Origin: Anoplopoma fimbria
Taxonomy: Eukaryota > Chordata > Actinopteri > Perciformes > Anoplopomatidae
DNA: 64,000 bases
Assembly: GCF_027596085.1 (NCBI RefSeq)
Contig: NC_072465.1
Coordinates: 9,658,553 to 9,722,552, forward strand
Direction of reading: 5' to 3'
In this document: piece by piece, positions 49,619-60,612 of the stretch
Layout of the letters: each line of letters begins with the position of its first letter
Numbering within the stretch: position 1 is the stretch's first letter
Notes under the pieces: generated by a model
Databases searched by the model: none
What the model saw: only the letters and a program-made list of their open reading frames with translations
Told to the model about the DNA's origin: nothing
Position numbers and translations under genes: made by a program

Positions 49619-49789
49619 GGGGGCTGCTGTGGCACATAGGTAGATCTGTGGTTTGATCTAAGAAGACACTTTAACCCCAAATTGCTCCCAAAGGCTGTGC
49701 CATTGGGGTATAAATGGAGTGTGGATGTGAGTTAGTCCAGTCCTGATGGGCACCTTCCATGGTAGACCCTGCCATCAGTGTATGAATGG
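49619..49789 (+). mobile_element. tRNA-derived SINE, 3'-truncated and degenerate
   Basis: gggctgctgtggcacatagg at the start and actttaaccccaaattgctc in the body match the family at 35.3 and 44.7 kb. The copy stops after gccatcagtgtatgaatgg, without the LINE-like tail. Confidence 0.7.
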
Positions 49790-51275
49790 TGACGAACCAA
49801 ATGCCAAACCATGCTCTGAAAAAGGAAGCCAGGGGCGGATGGATTGGACATCAGAAAGTTCAGGGAAGTCTCCTGAACAGCAGTTCCATTCCAGGGTCAA
49901 CCTGATGGTGGTAATAGAGGTTTTATTTTTCAGTTTCTGGTGTCGGTAGTTACTGTTTGGTCCTCGTCCCTGGCAGAGGGGTCAGACCAGGCATAATTGG
50001 GTCCTCGGCATTATCAGATTATCTTTATACCACAAAAAACTGTACCAGAATTACTAATAATTACTGCCTCGGGCCTCTCCATCTCAAAGCCCCTAGCTGA
50101 ATTTCAGTCCCAAAAGGAGGCATATGTGCACATGCACAATACAGTACAAACAAACTGAGTACACATGTCTAAAGCTTTGCCCAATTGTGCTTTAAGGTAC
50201 CTTTCACTTCTAAACCTCCACTAAAGAGCAGCACACTTTTGTATAGGAAGCATCTTAAAGGGCGACTAAACTTTTTAACATTCAGCAGCAGCTGAGACTC
50301 TTAACTCTTGGACTTTGTTGCAGACCAGAACGCACAGTAGAAAATAGAAACATCAGCGAGGCAGCAATCAGTAGCATATGCAGGTAAATTAGACTGAATA
50401 ATCAACGCTCATTACTCAAAGCATAACATACCAATCACACTGAGTTGTCTTTAGTCTCATCTGAGAGTTCTGATTTCACCGCAGATTACTTTGCTTCGAG
50501 TAAAACTATTTTAGCTGCATTAAGGTTGGCTCTACAACTTACAGTGTGATTCTGTTCGGTCCAAAGAAAGCATCACCGATTAGATGTTAAGGTTTTTGCT
50601 GAAAAGGAGGCTCATTAAATCCAGCGGACCTAAATGCTCTTCAAGATGTCGCAGGGGTTATGCGGGCAGGTTGAAGTAGTTGCCTGTAAAAAAAGATTTG
50701 CTTGAAGGAAGCAGACTTTTGAAGAAATGTTTTAACTCCTTAAGTTAAAATCATGATGAGCATTAACAATCCTAAGGGCTGGTGAAAGGCCTTCTGAACA
50801 GACAAAAAAAGGGCACTGTGTTGGACCGGACGGCTCAGCGTCTCCACATTGCCTCTGAAGTCTGCTGGGAGAGCAGTTTGGCTTAATGTGTGCTTTTCAT
50901 TAAGATCTCTTGTAATACACATCCAACATACACACAATGACATTAACACAGATTCGCGGTGCTCGGCACACCTAGCAAAGTCCCATAAGATCTCGTTGCG
51001 ATGTAAGGTAAGACGGATTGGGCCAATCGTTTTTTTATTGTTCAAAATTTTGCTCACATTCATGTCGTACAGAGTGCCTCTATTAATGTGTCAATCCCTT
51101 GGAAAATATCTAAAAATATATGCAAACATTAACTTTTTGATGACATAAACCACTGCAATTTCTGGTGAATTTGGATGCAAGTCTGGTACACCTTGAATAC
51201 AGTACACACACAGTTGAGTACAGTATACACAGAACAGTGGTTTGTTGCAGCAGATGTCAGTCAAGGAACTGGCCT

Positions 51276-51276
<1 letters not shown>
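49790..51276. other. Non-coding, nothing recognised
   Basis: No gene or repeat family identified. Confidence 0.45.

Positions 51277-51364
<88 letters not shown>
51277..51364. repeat. (TAGA)n microsatellite
   Basis: About 22 uninterrupted TAGA/GATA units. Confidence 0.97.
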
Positions 51365-52842
51365 CTATCAAATTTTAAAATGTGTTTTGTAAAACCATAT
51401 AAACTACCAAAAACAAAACAAAAAAAATCTGTAGCGCTTCAAGAACAAAAAACAAATATTGAAAATGGCAAAAACCAAAAACGGAAATTTCAACAAAACT
51501 AAATGTAACTGAAGAAAAATAACACCAAACGAAGAAAGATGCAGCATCACCGCTAACACCTAAATCTATCTCTGAGCACTCATTACATACCAATTTGCTC
51601 ACCAAATATAAATAAACATGAGAATGTCATTCACTGCAGAGCTAGCTTACCTACCTGCCTAAATCTTAACACAGCCCAGTGTCTCTCTGATAAGAGGACA
51701 CGATCGGGGAAATAATCTGTTAATGTTGGGAAACAGGACAACGTTTCTCAGCTCAACTCCACCAGCGGACTTCTCCCCCATACTGAGAAATCCTTGTTGG
51801 AATAACAGCACTGGCGGGTGGTGACTCAACAAATTTGGGAGAACAGAATAAAAACCGACCTTCGGCTTGATGTAATTTTACACTGGTTGGCTACTGATCT
51901 CTATGGTCTTATGTTCAACAAAATATAATGCAGTAATTCAATGGTTTATATGATTTTTTTAACAACTGAAGCAGCGTGACCTGAGGCTTCGCCAGCAGAG
52001 CGGAGCTCTCCATCTGCTTCCCAGCGGCGTCCCCCAGTCCAGAGCTAATCTCGCCGCTAGCCTAACAGTCCTTAGGGCTAACATACCAAGCTAAGTGTTA
52101 CGTTGACCAATGACAATGACGTACATTTTTTTTTGTGCTGTGTTAAGTTTTCAATTTGCACGCAGTGTTAGAGAAATGAAGATGAAATCATCATTGGACT
52201 AATGGAAATATTTTTGTTTTATTGTTGTCTTCAGGGTTATAATAAATTAGCCATTATAATTTTTTGATCCCGTTTAAATTCTGATGTTTGTAAGACAACG
52301 TTACACAAATGTAACGTTGTCTTACCTGATTTATTTTATCCAGCGACTCTTTTTATAAGCCAGGAAGCGAAAGAACGAGTGAGACCTGTTGTTGGTGTGT
52401 GTACATCCTGGTACGTAACACACAGGCATTGTCACTTCAGAAAGATTTCATTTACGTGGCTTTTGGGTGTGTAGTCATTCCAATGACGTATTTTCAGTCA
52501 TATACTTCAACGGTTTTATGTCAAAATGCAGCCTACTAAACTTGCAAAAGTGTTGTATTATTGACAAACGTCATGCATTTCTTATTCATGGCCAAATTCA
52601 CTTGGATCAAATTGTTTTTTGTTTCTCGCCATTGAATATCATATATATTTTTTTCGAATTGAGGTCCGCAAGTGGTGCACTAGAAGGGGCGTGACTTTGC
52701 CTCACTATGGATCAGATGCGTTGCAAGTGGGTCCCCCCGCTGTCCGTGTCAAGGGAAAGTCTGTGTTGATTAGGTGCAGCGTTGGATTGCAACATGGCTG
52801 TGAAGAGAATAGGGTTACTGAATGATAAATCACAGCTGAGTT
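51365..52842. other. Non-coding; short hairpin
   Basis: No gene. A perfect 16-bp inverted repeat with a 4-base loop lies at 52290-52325 (gtaagacaacgttaca arm). Confidence 0.45.
52290..52325. repeat. 16-bp-stem hairpin
   Basis: Arms 52290-52305 and 52310-52325 are perfectly complementary; the loop is caaa. Origin unknown. Confidence 0.85.
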
Positions 52843-53018
52843 TTAAACAGGCCCTTTTATGCTATTTTCCGTGTGCATATTTTTATTTCTCAAGTTACAG
52901 TTACAACATGTTTACATGCGATAATGCTCATAATCCTCCTTGTTTTTCTATTCCTGGCTGTCCTGCAGCACCTCTTCTCACCCTCCCTCTGAAATGCTCC
53001 GTTGTAGCTCACTGCGAA

Positions 53019-54830
53019 TGACACTAGACTCTAAAGCTCCTCTAAAAAAGAAGATAATAAAAGAAAGGAGGTTTGCTCCATGGTATAATCCTCAAACCCG
53101 CGATTTAAAGCAAATATCGCGAAAACTTGAAAGGATATGGCGTTCCACCAATGTGGACTATTAGAGAATTTTTTTTTAATAAAAATTTATAATCTACTGC
53201 CCTCAACCAGTACCGATCGATCCATAGCTGTAGAACCTGAAATATATTTAGATGGCTTTTCTCCCATCGACCTTCAACAATTGACTTTAACTATTTCTAA
53301 GTCTAAACCTTCCACCTGTCTCTGTCCCGATTCCGACTAGGCTGCTTAAGGAAGTTTTACCTTTAATTAGCAATTCTTTATTAGAAATTATCAATCTGTC
53401 TTTACTAACGGGCCATGTACCAAAGGCCTTCAAACTAGCTGTAATTAAACCTCTTCTTAAGAAACCTACTCTTGATCCAGAGGTGTTGGCTAACTATAGA
53501 CCTATATCTAACCTTCCGTTCCTCTCTAAGATCCTTGAGAAAGCAGTAGCAAATCAGCTCTGTGACTTTATGCATAACAATAGTTTATTTGAGGATTTTC
53601 AGTCAGGATTTAGAGTGAATCATAGCAGAGAGACGGCACTGGTGAAAATTACCAATGACCTTCTAATAGCTTCAGACAAAGGACTTGTCTCTGTACTTGT
53701 ATTGCTAGACCTTAGTGCTGCATTTGATACCATTGATCACCAAATCCTATTACAGAGATTGGAGCATCTTATAGGCATTAAAGGAACCGCACTTAGCTGG
53801 TTTAAGTCGTATTTATCAGACCGATCTCAGTTTGTATATGTAAACAATGAAAGCTCGATGAAAACCAGGGTTAGTCACGGAGTTCCACAGGGGTCTGTTC
53901 TTGGACCTATTTTATTTACCTTATATATGCTTCCCTTGGGGAATATTATCAGAAAACACTCACAGTAAACTTTCATTGTTATGCAGATGATACCCAGTTA
54001 TATCTATCAATTAAGCCAGACAAAACTAACCAGTTCTCTAAACTTCAAGCATGTCTTACGGACATAAAAACCTGGATGACCTGTAACTTTTTAATGTTAA
54101 ACTCTGAAAAAACAGAAGTTATCCTACTAGGCCCAGATCACCTTCAAATTCAATTATCTAACGATATAGTTTCTCTAGATAGCATTGCTCTAGCATCCAG
54201 CACTACCGTTAAGAACCTTGGAGTTATCTTTGACCAGGATCTGTCTTTTAACTCTTATATAAAACAGATCTCAAGGACAGCCTTTTTTCATTTACGTAAC
54301 ATTGCGAAAATCAGGCAAATCCTGTCTCAAAGCGATGCAGAAAAATTAGTTCATGCATTTGTTACCTCTAGACTAGATTACTGTAACTCCTTATTATCAG
54401 GCTGCTCTAATAGGTCTCTTAGATCTTTACAGTTGATCCAGAATGCTGCAGCACGTGTTCTAACAAAAACTAAGAAAAGAGATCATATTACTCCAGTATT
54501 AGCTTCTCTGCACTGGCTTCCTGTTAAATAGAATAGAATTTAAAATTCTTTTACTTACCTAGAAAGCTCTAACTGGCCAGGCACCGTCTTATCTTAAGGA
54601 ACTTATAGTTCCATATTACCCAACTAGAGAGCTGCGCTCAATCAATGCAGGGTTACTTGTGGTTCCTAGAGTATATAAAAGTAGGATGGGAGCCAGAGCC
54701 TTCAGTTATCAGGCTCCTCTTCTGTGGAACCAGGTTCCAGTTTCAGTCCGGGGGCAGACACACTCACCACTTTCAAGAGCAGGCTTAAGACCTTCCTTTT
54801 TGATAGCGCTTATTGTTAGGGCTGGTTCAG
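53019..54830 (+). pseudogene. LINE reverse transcriptase, frame-broken
   Basis: Order seen: linker ([20 protein letters not shown], near 53029-53090), an internal deletion near 53165, then reverse transcriptase with [19 protein letters not shown] (53486-53542), [20 protein letters not shown] (53705-53764), [14 protein letters not shown] and the catalytic YADD (53980-53991). The C-terminal domain has the RLDYCNSLLSG region. Breaks: a shift between 53945 and 53975 just before YADD, a TAG at 54529-54531 with a shift, a further stop near 54560 and a shift at a G run near 54750-54755. No endonuclease domain is present. Not functional. Confidence 0.88.
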
Positions 54831-54980
54831 GTTCGCCTTGGTCCAGCCCCTAGATATGCTGCTATATGCCTAGACAGCCGGGGGACTACCTAGGATACGC
54901 TGAGCTCCTCTCTCCTCTTCTCTCCCTCCATCTTTATGTATTAATCTCCTATTTATGCACATTACTGATTTTGCTTCTTC

Positions 54981-55480
54981 CCCGGAGTTCTTGTGCTTTC
55001 TCGCCTCGCAGGTTCCCAGGAATCGGGGTTATATTTGGACTGTCATCGTGCCACCTACTGAGGCCCTGCTGACACCCACTACTACTACCACTATCATTAT
55101 TAGTCACATTACTATTATTATTGCCTGTACTATTACGCTTATTGACTTGCTTGTACCCTGGAGTCTTTGTGCTTTCTCGCTTCGCAGGCTTCTATAAATC
55201 GTGGCTGTACCTGGACCGTGGTCGTGCATCCTGCTACAGCCCTGCTGACACCGACTGCTACCACCATTATTATTACTAGTCACATTACTATTACTATTAC
55301 CTGTACCATTAAGCATTTTAGCTTTACTTCCACCCTGAAGCCCTTTTGCTTTCTCGTTCTGCAGGTTTCCATGAATCGTTGTGGTACCTGGACCGTAGTC
55401 GTGCCTCCTGCTGTGAGCCGACTGACACCCACTGCTACTTCGATTATTATTATTAGTCACATTACTATCCCTATTTTCAT
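54981..55480 (+). repeat. Triplicated ~176-bp unit in the LINE 3' UTR
   Basis: Three diverged tandem copies start at 54981, 55156 and 55333. Each opens with a cc(c/t)ggagt(c/t)ctttgtgctttctcg-like block. Each continues with a splice-like cgcaggttcc, a tggac(c/t)gt(g/c)gtcgtgc block and a ttattattagtcacattact end. Spacings are 175 and 177 bp. Confidence 0.85.
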
Positions 55481-56180
55481 AACTATAATTCTACTGTAAT
55501 AATTGCTGCTGTTATTATAAGTAGTCTTATTATATGAATCATTTATGTCATATACATTGAATGTGTTGTATCTCTGTTATGCTGCTCATTCTGTACACAT
55601 GACATCTATTGCATTCTGTCCATCCTGGGAGAAGGATCCCTCCTCTGTCGTTCTCCCATAGGTTTCTTCCTTTTTTCTCCCTGTTAAAGGGGTTTTTTAG
55701 GGGAGTTTTTCCTGTGCCGATGTGAGGGAAGGACAGAGGATGTCGCATGTGCACAGATTGTAAAGCCCTCTGAGGCAAATTTGTAATTTGTGATTCTGGG
55801 CTATACAAAATAAACTGAATTGAATTGAATTGAATTGTAGCGCTTGCTCCTCCCTCCAGAAAGCAAAATATGCCCTGATTGGTCAGTTAGTCCGCTCTGT
55901 TGTCATTGGTCAACGTTTCATATCTCAAAAAACTCTTCCTCCGGAGCTTCAGCTCCGTCTTTCTCTTTTGTTGTTTGAGGTCGGGGCAACCTAGCAGGAA
56001 GGAGTTTTACGTCACTGCTGTAATATTGTGACCTAAAGTTACGGAAGTGAAGGAGAGAGTTCAATCGAGCCGTTTCAGGCAGCTCAGGAGCTTCTGAGGG
56101 GGAGGGTAGCTCTTTTTAGGCGTGGACTAACACACTAAGGGAGAGGGAAAAAGTGGAAAAGCATAATAGGGCCACTTTAA

Positions 56181-57069
56181 TGTAGCTGCATTCAAACAGT
56201 TGCATTAGCAGACAGGGGGAAGGTGCACATTGTCTAAAGGAACTGTAACTGTTGACTTTGGTCCCAATATCACACATTGTGTCTGTTAAAAATTTGTATA
56301 ACTCTTTATTATCATCCACCATGTGCTACCCGATAGAACTACTTTTGCAAGAATCCCTCAGTGGCTGTATATTTTACTCTCTTTTTTGCAGCCTGTTATG
56401 ACTAAACACGTCTCTGCAGGGCTACCTGTTGAGTGCAGCACCTTTGACCCCGAGCTGTGTAAGCTGCAGCACCCTGATGAGAGTTCACCGACCTCCGTGT
56501 TGGAGGGGTGGAGCAGAGAATTGGGGGATGACAAGCAAAAGAAATGAGGAGATAAAAAAAAAAGGTCTTTGCAGGAGATTTAAATAGTTTCAGGTTCTCT
56601 GTATTTCTCTGGTGCTGTAGCCAGAGAGGGGAGAGGGGGAGGGTTCAAAATGATTATCTGAACATGTGACAGGACATTGGAGTGGACGGTGGGGTAGCAG
56701 TGGCTGGCTGACTTTGTGATAGCAAACACCAGGTAGTTACCTTCATGTGGGCATGTAATAGAGAGAGGAGCCCTTTCAACTTGGTCAACTAGTCTTTCAG
56801 GTAAATAAGGTATGCCTCCTTTAGCCGTTCATGAAACAAATATCCTAGTTACAATCCAGCTGGCAGAATATTTTTTTGCATGTACGTTTCTGCAAACAAG
56901 CGGAGATATTGAGTTTAGGCATATCTGAGCCAAAACTACGTGTCAGATCAGCCTTTTAAAACGTCTGCAGAAATGCACAATGCCACAAGGTTAACATTGT
57001 GAAACAAATAAGGTTTAGGTAAAAACACTACTTGGGTATGGTTAGAAAAAACAGCATGGTTCGTTTTCA
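56181..57069. other. Non-coding with one exon-like segment and R3 copy d
   Basis: 56391-56547 is described separately. 56870-57065 resembles R3 in reverse: gtttctgcaaacaag (56886), aaatgcacaatgcc (56971) and ggttaacattgtgaaacaa (56989) match inverted positions in copy b. Confidence 0.45.
56391..56547 (+). other. Candidate terminal exon, unrecognised
   Basis: A polypyrimidine tract and acceptor (tactctcttttttgcag, ending 56390) precede an open frame that ends at TGA (56545-56547). It encodes PVMTKHVSAGLPVECSTF and about 30 further residues with a Cys-rich FDPELCKLQHPDES stretch. I do not recognise the protein and no partner exon is visible, so chance is quite possible. Confidence 0.2.
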
Positions 57070-57475
57070 AATATAAGTACCATTACAACGTCACATTACA
57101 ACATAAAATAACAATGTAACATAACGCAACAAGGTAATGCAACAACGCAATGCAACAACGTAACTAAAACATGTAACCAAACAAATTAAAGCAACAAGGT
57201 AATGTAACAATGTAATGCTAAACTTAATGCAACAACGTCAGGCAACAACCTCACGCAACACCGTAGTGCTAAACTAAACGCTACCAAGTAACGCAACAAC
57301 TGAACGCACCAACATAACAAAATAACTTAACGAAACAACGTAACTAATCAATGCAACTAAACAATGTAACTACACAAGGTACCTAAACAACGTAACACAA
57401 CAACGTAAAACAACAACTTAACACAACAAAGTAACGCAACAACCTAATGTAACAATGTAACATAACAAGACTGGA
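57070..57475 (+). repeat. Degenerate AAC-rich minisatellite
   Basis: Imperfect units of about 10-14 bp built around aacaacgtaacgcaac and aatgtaacaa run for about 400 bp. High divergence between units suggests an old array. Confidence 0.85.
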
Positions 57476-57880
57476 ACATGGGAGGCATGAATGGGTAAAG
57501 GCCAGGTAGAAAACAACAATTTACTTCTACACAGCACTTTTTTAAATATCTCTTTTTAAAAGTAATTCAGTTTTAACTCAAAAATGTTGTATAGTTTAGT
57601 ACAACAATCAAGCAATTAAAAGCTCATCAGAGAATAGATGGATTTAATGGCCATGGGAAGGCTTTTAATGTGATGCATCTGAGCAAAGTGTATTTGAAGA
57701 TTTTGGCAAAAATGCAAGTGTCTGGGAAGTATTGAGCATTCAACTGGGTAAATGAGTCTTGGATTTTACTGCATGAGTTGTGTGAGTTTTTGATTTGAAC
57801 TGATGTTTTGATATAGTGATGCTGTTGTTAAACTTTGTGGAGGAAGTATCTCTTTTAGGTAAGGAGACCTTTGTTGTCAC
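57476..57880. other. Non-coding, nothing recognised
   Basis: AT-rich, without a gene. Confidence 0.45.
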
Positions 57881-57973
57881 GGTTAATAGCCACATGGTGA
57901 ATATCAGGGAATGATTGCAGCCTTTCATCATGACTGCAATCATTCCCTGATATTCACCATGTGGCTATTAACC
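57881..57973. repeat. Perfect 40-bp-arm palindrome
   Basis: Left arm 57881-57920 (starts ggttaatagccacatgg) and right arm 57934-57973 are exact reverse complements. The 13-base loop is cctttcatcatga. Neither arm extends beyond 40 bp. No other copy of the arm occurs in the window. Confidence 0.97.
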
Positions 57974-58468
57974 AGAAATCAACATCTGTGCAGAAGAGTT
58001 GCATTTTAATTGACAACAAATAAAAAAAACAACTAGGACTTGAATTAATTTGAGAGTGAAAACAGTAGAAGAAACTCAGAAGAGTGGTGAGTTCAACAAT
58101 AATGTTGCATAAACAATGCTGTGGAAATATTATCGCACACCAACAACAAATAGTATCAACAGCAAACACAGTATGATCAAATATACTCAAAGCACAGAGG
58201 TTTATTTCACATTAATAAACCTCTATTTAAATCAAGGGATGGCCCAGGAATGAAAAGCCCTGGACTTTTTTGACTCAGTATAGATAAGTATATAGTATAT
58301 TAGTTTAATATTAATGGATTAAATAAATAAAAAATGTTAATATATTAGTTATATAATGTTTGTATATTCATATAATTCTAAAATGATATACCCCTATAAT
58401 ATTGGTCATTGTACCACTAACATATTCAATTTGAAAATCCAGCCGTTTATGAAATGCACAGCAAACAT
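57974..58468. other. Non-coding, AT-rich
   Basis: No gene or family recognised. Confidence 0.45.
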
Positions 58469-58472
58469 TTAA

Positions 58473-59007
58473 ACAGGCCCTATTATGCTATTTTCCAGGT
58501 GCATATTTTTATCTCAAGTTACAGTTAAAACATGTTCACATGCGTTAATACTCATAATCCTCCTTGTTTTTCTCATCCTGGCTGTCCTGCAGCACCTCTT
58601 CTCACCCTCTCTCTGAAACGCTCCGTTGTAGCGCTTGCTCCTCCCTCCAAAAAGCAAATTCTGCTCTGATTGGTCAGCTAACCCGCTCTGTTGTGATCGA
58701 TCAACCTTTCACATTTCAAAAAACTCTTCCGCTGGAGCTTCAACTCCTTCTCTCTCTTTTGTTGTTTGAGGGCGGGCCAAACTAGCTGGAAGGAGTTTTA
58801 CGTCACTTCCGATACATTGTGACCTCATAAGGTTATGGAAGTGAAGGAGAGAATTCAAACTAGCCGTTTCAGGCAGCTCAGGAGCAGTGATTCTGAGGGG
58901 TAGGGTAACTACTTTTAGGACTGGACTTCAGGTTTTACATTCTACGGACCTTTTACTATAACACACTAAAGAAGAGGGAAAAAGTGGAAAAGCATAAAAG
59001 AGCCACT
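58473..59007 (+). mobile_element. TTAA-bounded MITE, copy 2, intact
   Basis: A 535-bp sister of the element at 52847-56176, in the same orientation, with TTAA at 58469-58472 and 59008-59011. Terminal repeats are acaggccctattatgc and, inverted, agtggctcttttatgc. It has the uninterrupted sequence (gttgtagcgcttgctcctcc, near 58625) where copy 1 carries the LINE. It has no coding capacity. Confidence 0.8.
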
Positions 59008-59011
59008 TTAA

Positions 59012-60573
59012 AAATGTTGTAGGTATTGTTCCTTCATTAAATCCTTATGAAATTAAAATTATGTTTATCATCTAATTTGTTAGCGAAGAACTAACTTTAT
59101 GATCATAACAATTCTTGCGTAGCAATGAGTTCGATATTTAGAAATTTCACCGTTGCGCGAAGGATGTGATTCGTGAATCAAGGATTTGATTCGTTTGTTC
59201 ATGGAAGGGGACATTGACGAGCGCATTGACTACTATCTTAATGAAAAGTTTAACTTGTTTAAACAAGAGGCACCTGATTAAGCTAAAAGCTAAAGAACCG
59301 TGACAAACAGTTTAACTGGTATTAGTGGGCCTGTGGTCTGGTGCATAATCAATGTGGGCCAAAGACGCATCTAACACCCTCTTGTTTCTTTTGTATAATG
59401 GAATGGTGTAACAAATGTTATTTTTCCATGATACGTTCAGAGCATAGACATTACGTATAAATTATGAACTGACTTCACTCATTGGTTTCTGAAGAGCCGT
59501 TTAGAAGCGGATTAATTACACAGTTTAACCATCATAGAGTGAAATAAAGTATACTGTAAAAACATACGGTCAGGAGGTCGTCATTAATACTTTACTAGTC
59601 AACAATCCCTGATAATGCTACATTGTGAACAACAGCATCGGAGCTAACTGCTAACGATTGGAGGTTCCATTGACTTACATTATGATAAGTTCATTCTGAT
59701 TTCGGTAAAAAATGGGTATTGGGCAAAGGAAAATTACAACGGTATCGTGATGTGTTTAAATGCAAAATGTAGTCTTTGGTGAGGAACTTAAATAAATACT
59801 GTTCGTTGAAGGATGTGTTTTAGCAGCGATATAAAATAGAAATGACATGTTTGGCTTTGTTTTCTCTATTTTGTTTTCGTTTCTGCTGGTTTATCCTTTG
59901 AATTGTGTTTTTATGCCAAAAACCATTATAGATGACAATAACTAAGCACATTTTTGACAGTTAACACTGACTTCGGGGGCGATTCGAATGATGTTTGTGG
60001 ACGTTGGTGAAAAATAAAACAGTCTGGAGCCTTGTATACCAGCTGCTATAACAAAACATCTACAACAACATCAGCCAATATGGCTCATTGACGATCTGCA
60101 ATTGCTGACGAAAAAAAAAAAGATAATCTGGGCATCTGTAAAAGTTATACATTTTTTCTGCTGATCTACATCTCCTGGTACTCCTAAAAGCCGGTGGTTA
60201 AATAAAGGGGCCCAGACAGTATCTGAGCATGGATCCTACTGGTAAGTGTTATCAGCATCATGAAATAAGTTAAAGGAAGGAGGGGAGATATGCTTTTTCT
60301 CATATATATGATTTTAATTGGCGATGATTAAAGTTATCAGGTAAAATGACACCTCTCAGTGTCGTTCTGTGTAGTTAGTTTAGAGTTGAAATTAATTCAC
60401 CTGCTTTGAAGTGGCTCCGTCACACTGAGGGGGAAATGAATGGAGCTAAAATGATCAAAGAATTAAAAGTCGGCGACCGTGCTCTGTCGCTAGCGCGCTA
60501 TATTTAGCCAACACGCACCGACGAGGCCCACAACACTAGGCACGCACTGACCCCCACCATCTGCTCGCCCAAA

Positions 60574-60612
<39 letters not shown>

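Larger units (their letters stand above)
53009..55834 (+). mobile_element. 5'-truncated L2/Maui-type LINE inside the MITE
   Basis: A 2826-bp non-LTR element. It starts inside the linker upstream of reverse transcriptase and keeps the reverse transcriptase, a long 3' UTR with a triplicated unit, and a 3' end with ttgaattgaattg repeats. The target duplication ttgtagc sits at 53002-53008 and 55835-55841, and the sister MITE shows the empty site. The clade is inferred from protein motifs (RLDYCNSLLSG, LQLIQNAAARVLT, ASLHWLPV). Confidence 0.85.
52847..56176 (+). mobile_element. TTAA-bounded MITE, copy 1, split by a LINE
   Basis: A non-autonomous DNA element of about 500 bp. TTAA lies at each outer edge (52843-52846, 56177-56180). 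Imperfect terminal inverted repeats read acaggcccttttatgc at the left and, inverted from the right, agtggccctattatgc. The TTAA boundaries suggest a piggyBac-type target. The interior is interrupted at 53009-55841 by a LINE plus its target duplication. The same element is intact at 58473-59007. No transposase. Confidence 0.8.

Noticed and set aside
55104..55499. Gene-like frames on both strands (110-118 codons)
   Set aside because: They fall in the triplicated LINE 3' UTR and lack any domain.
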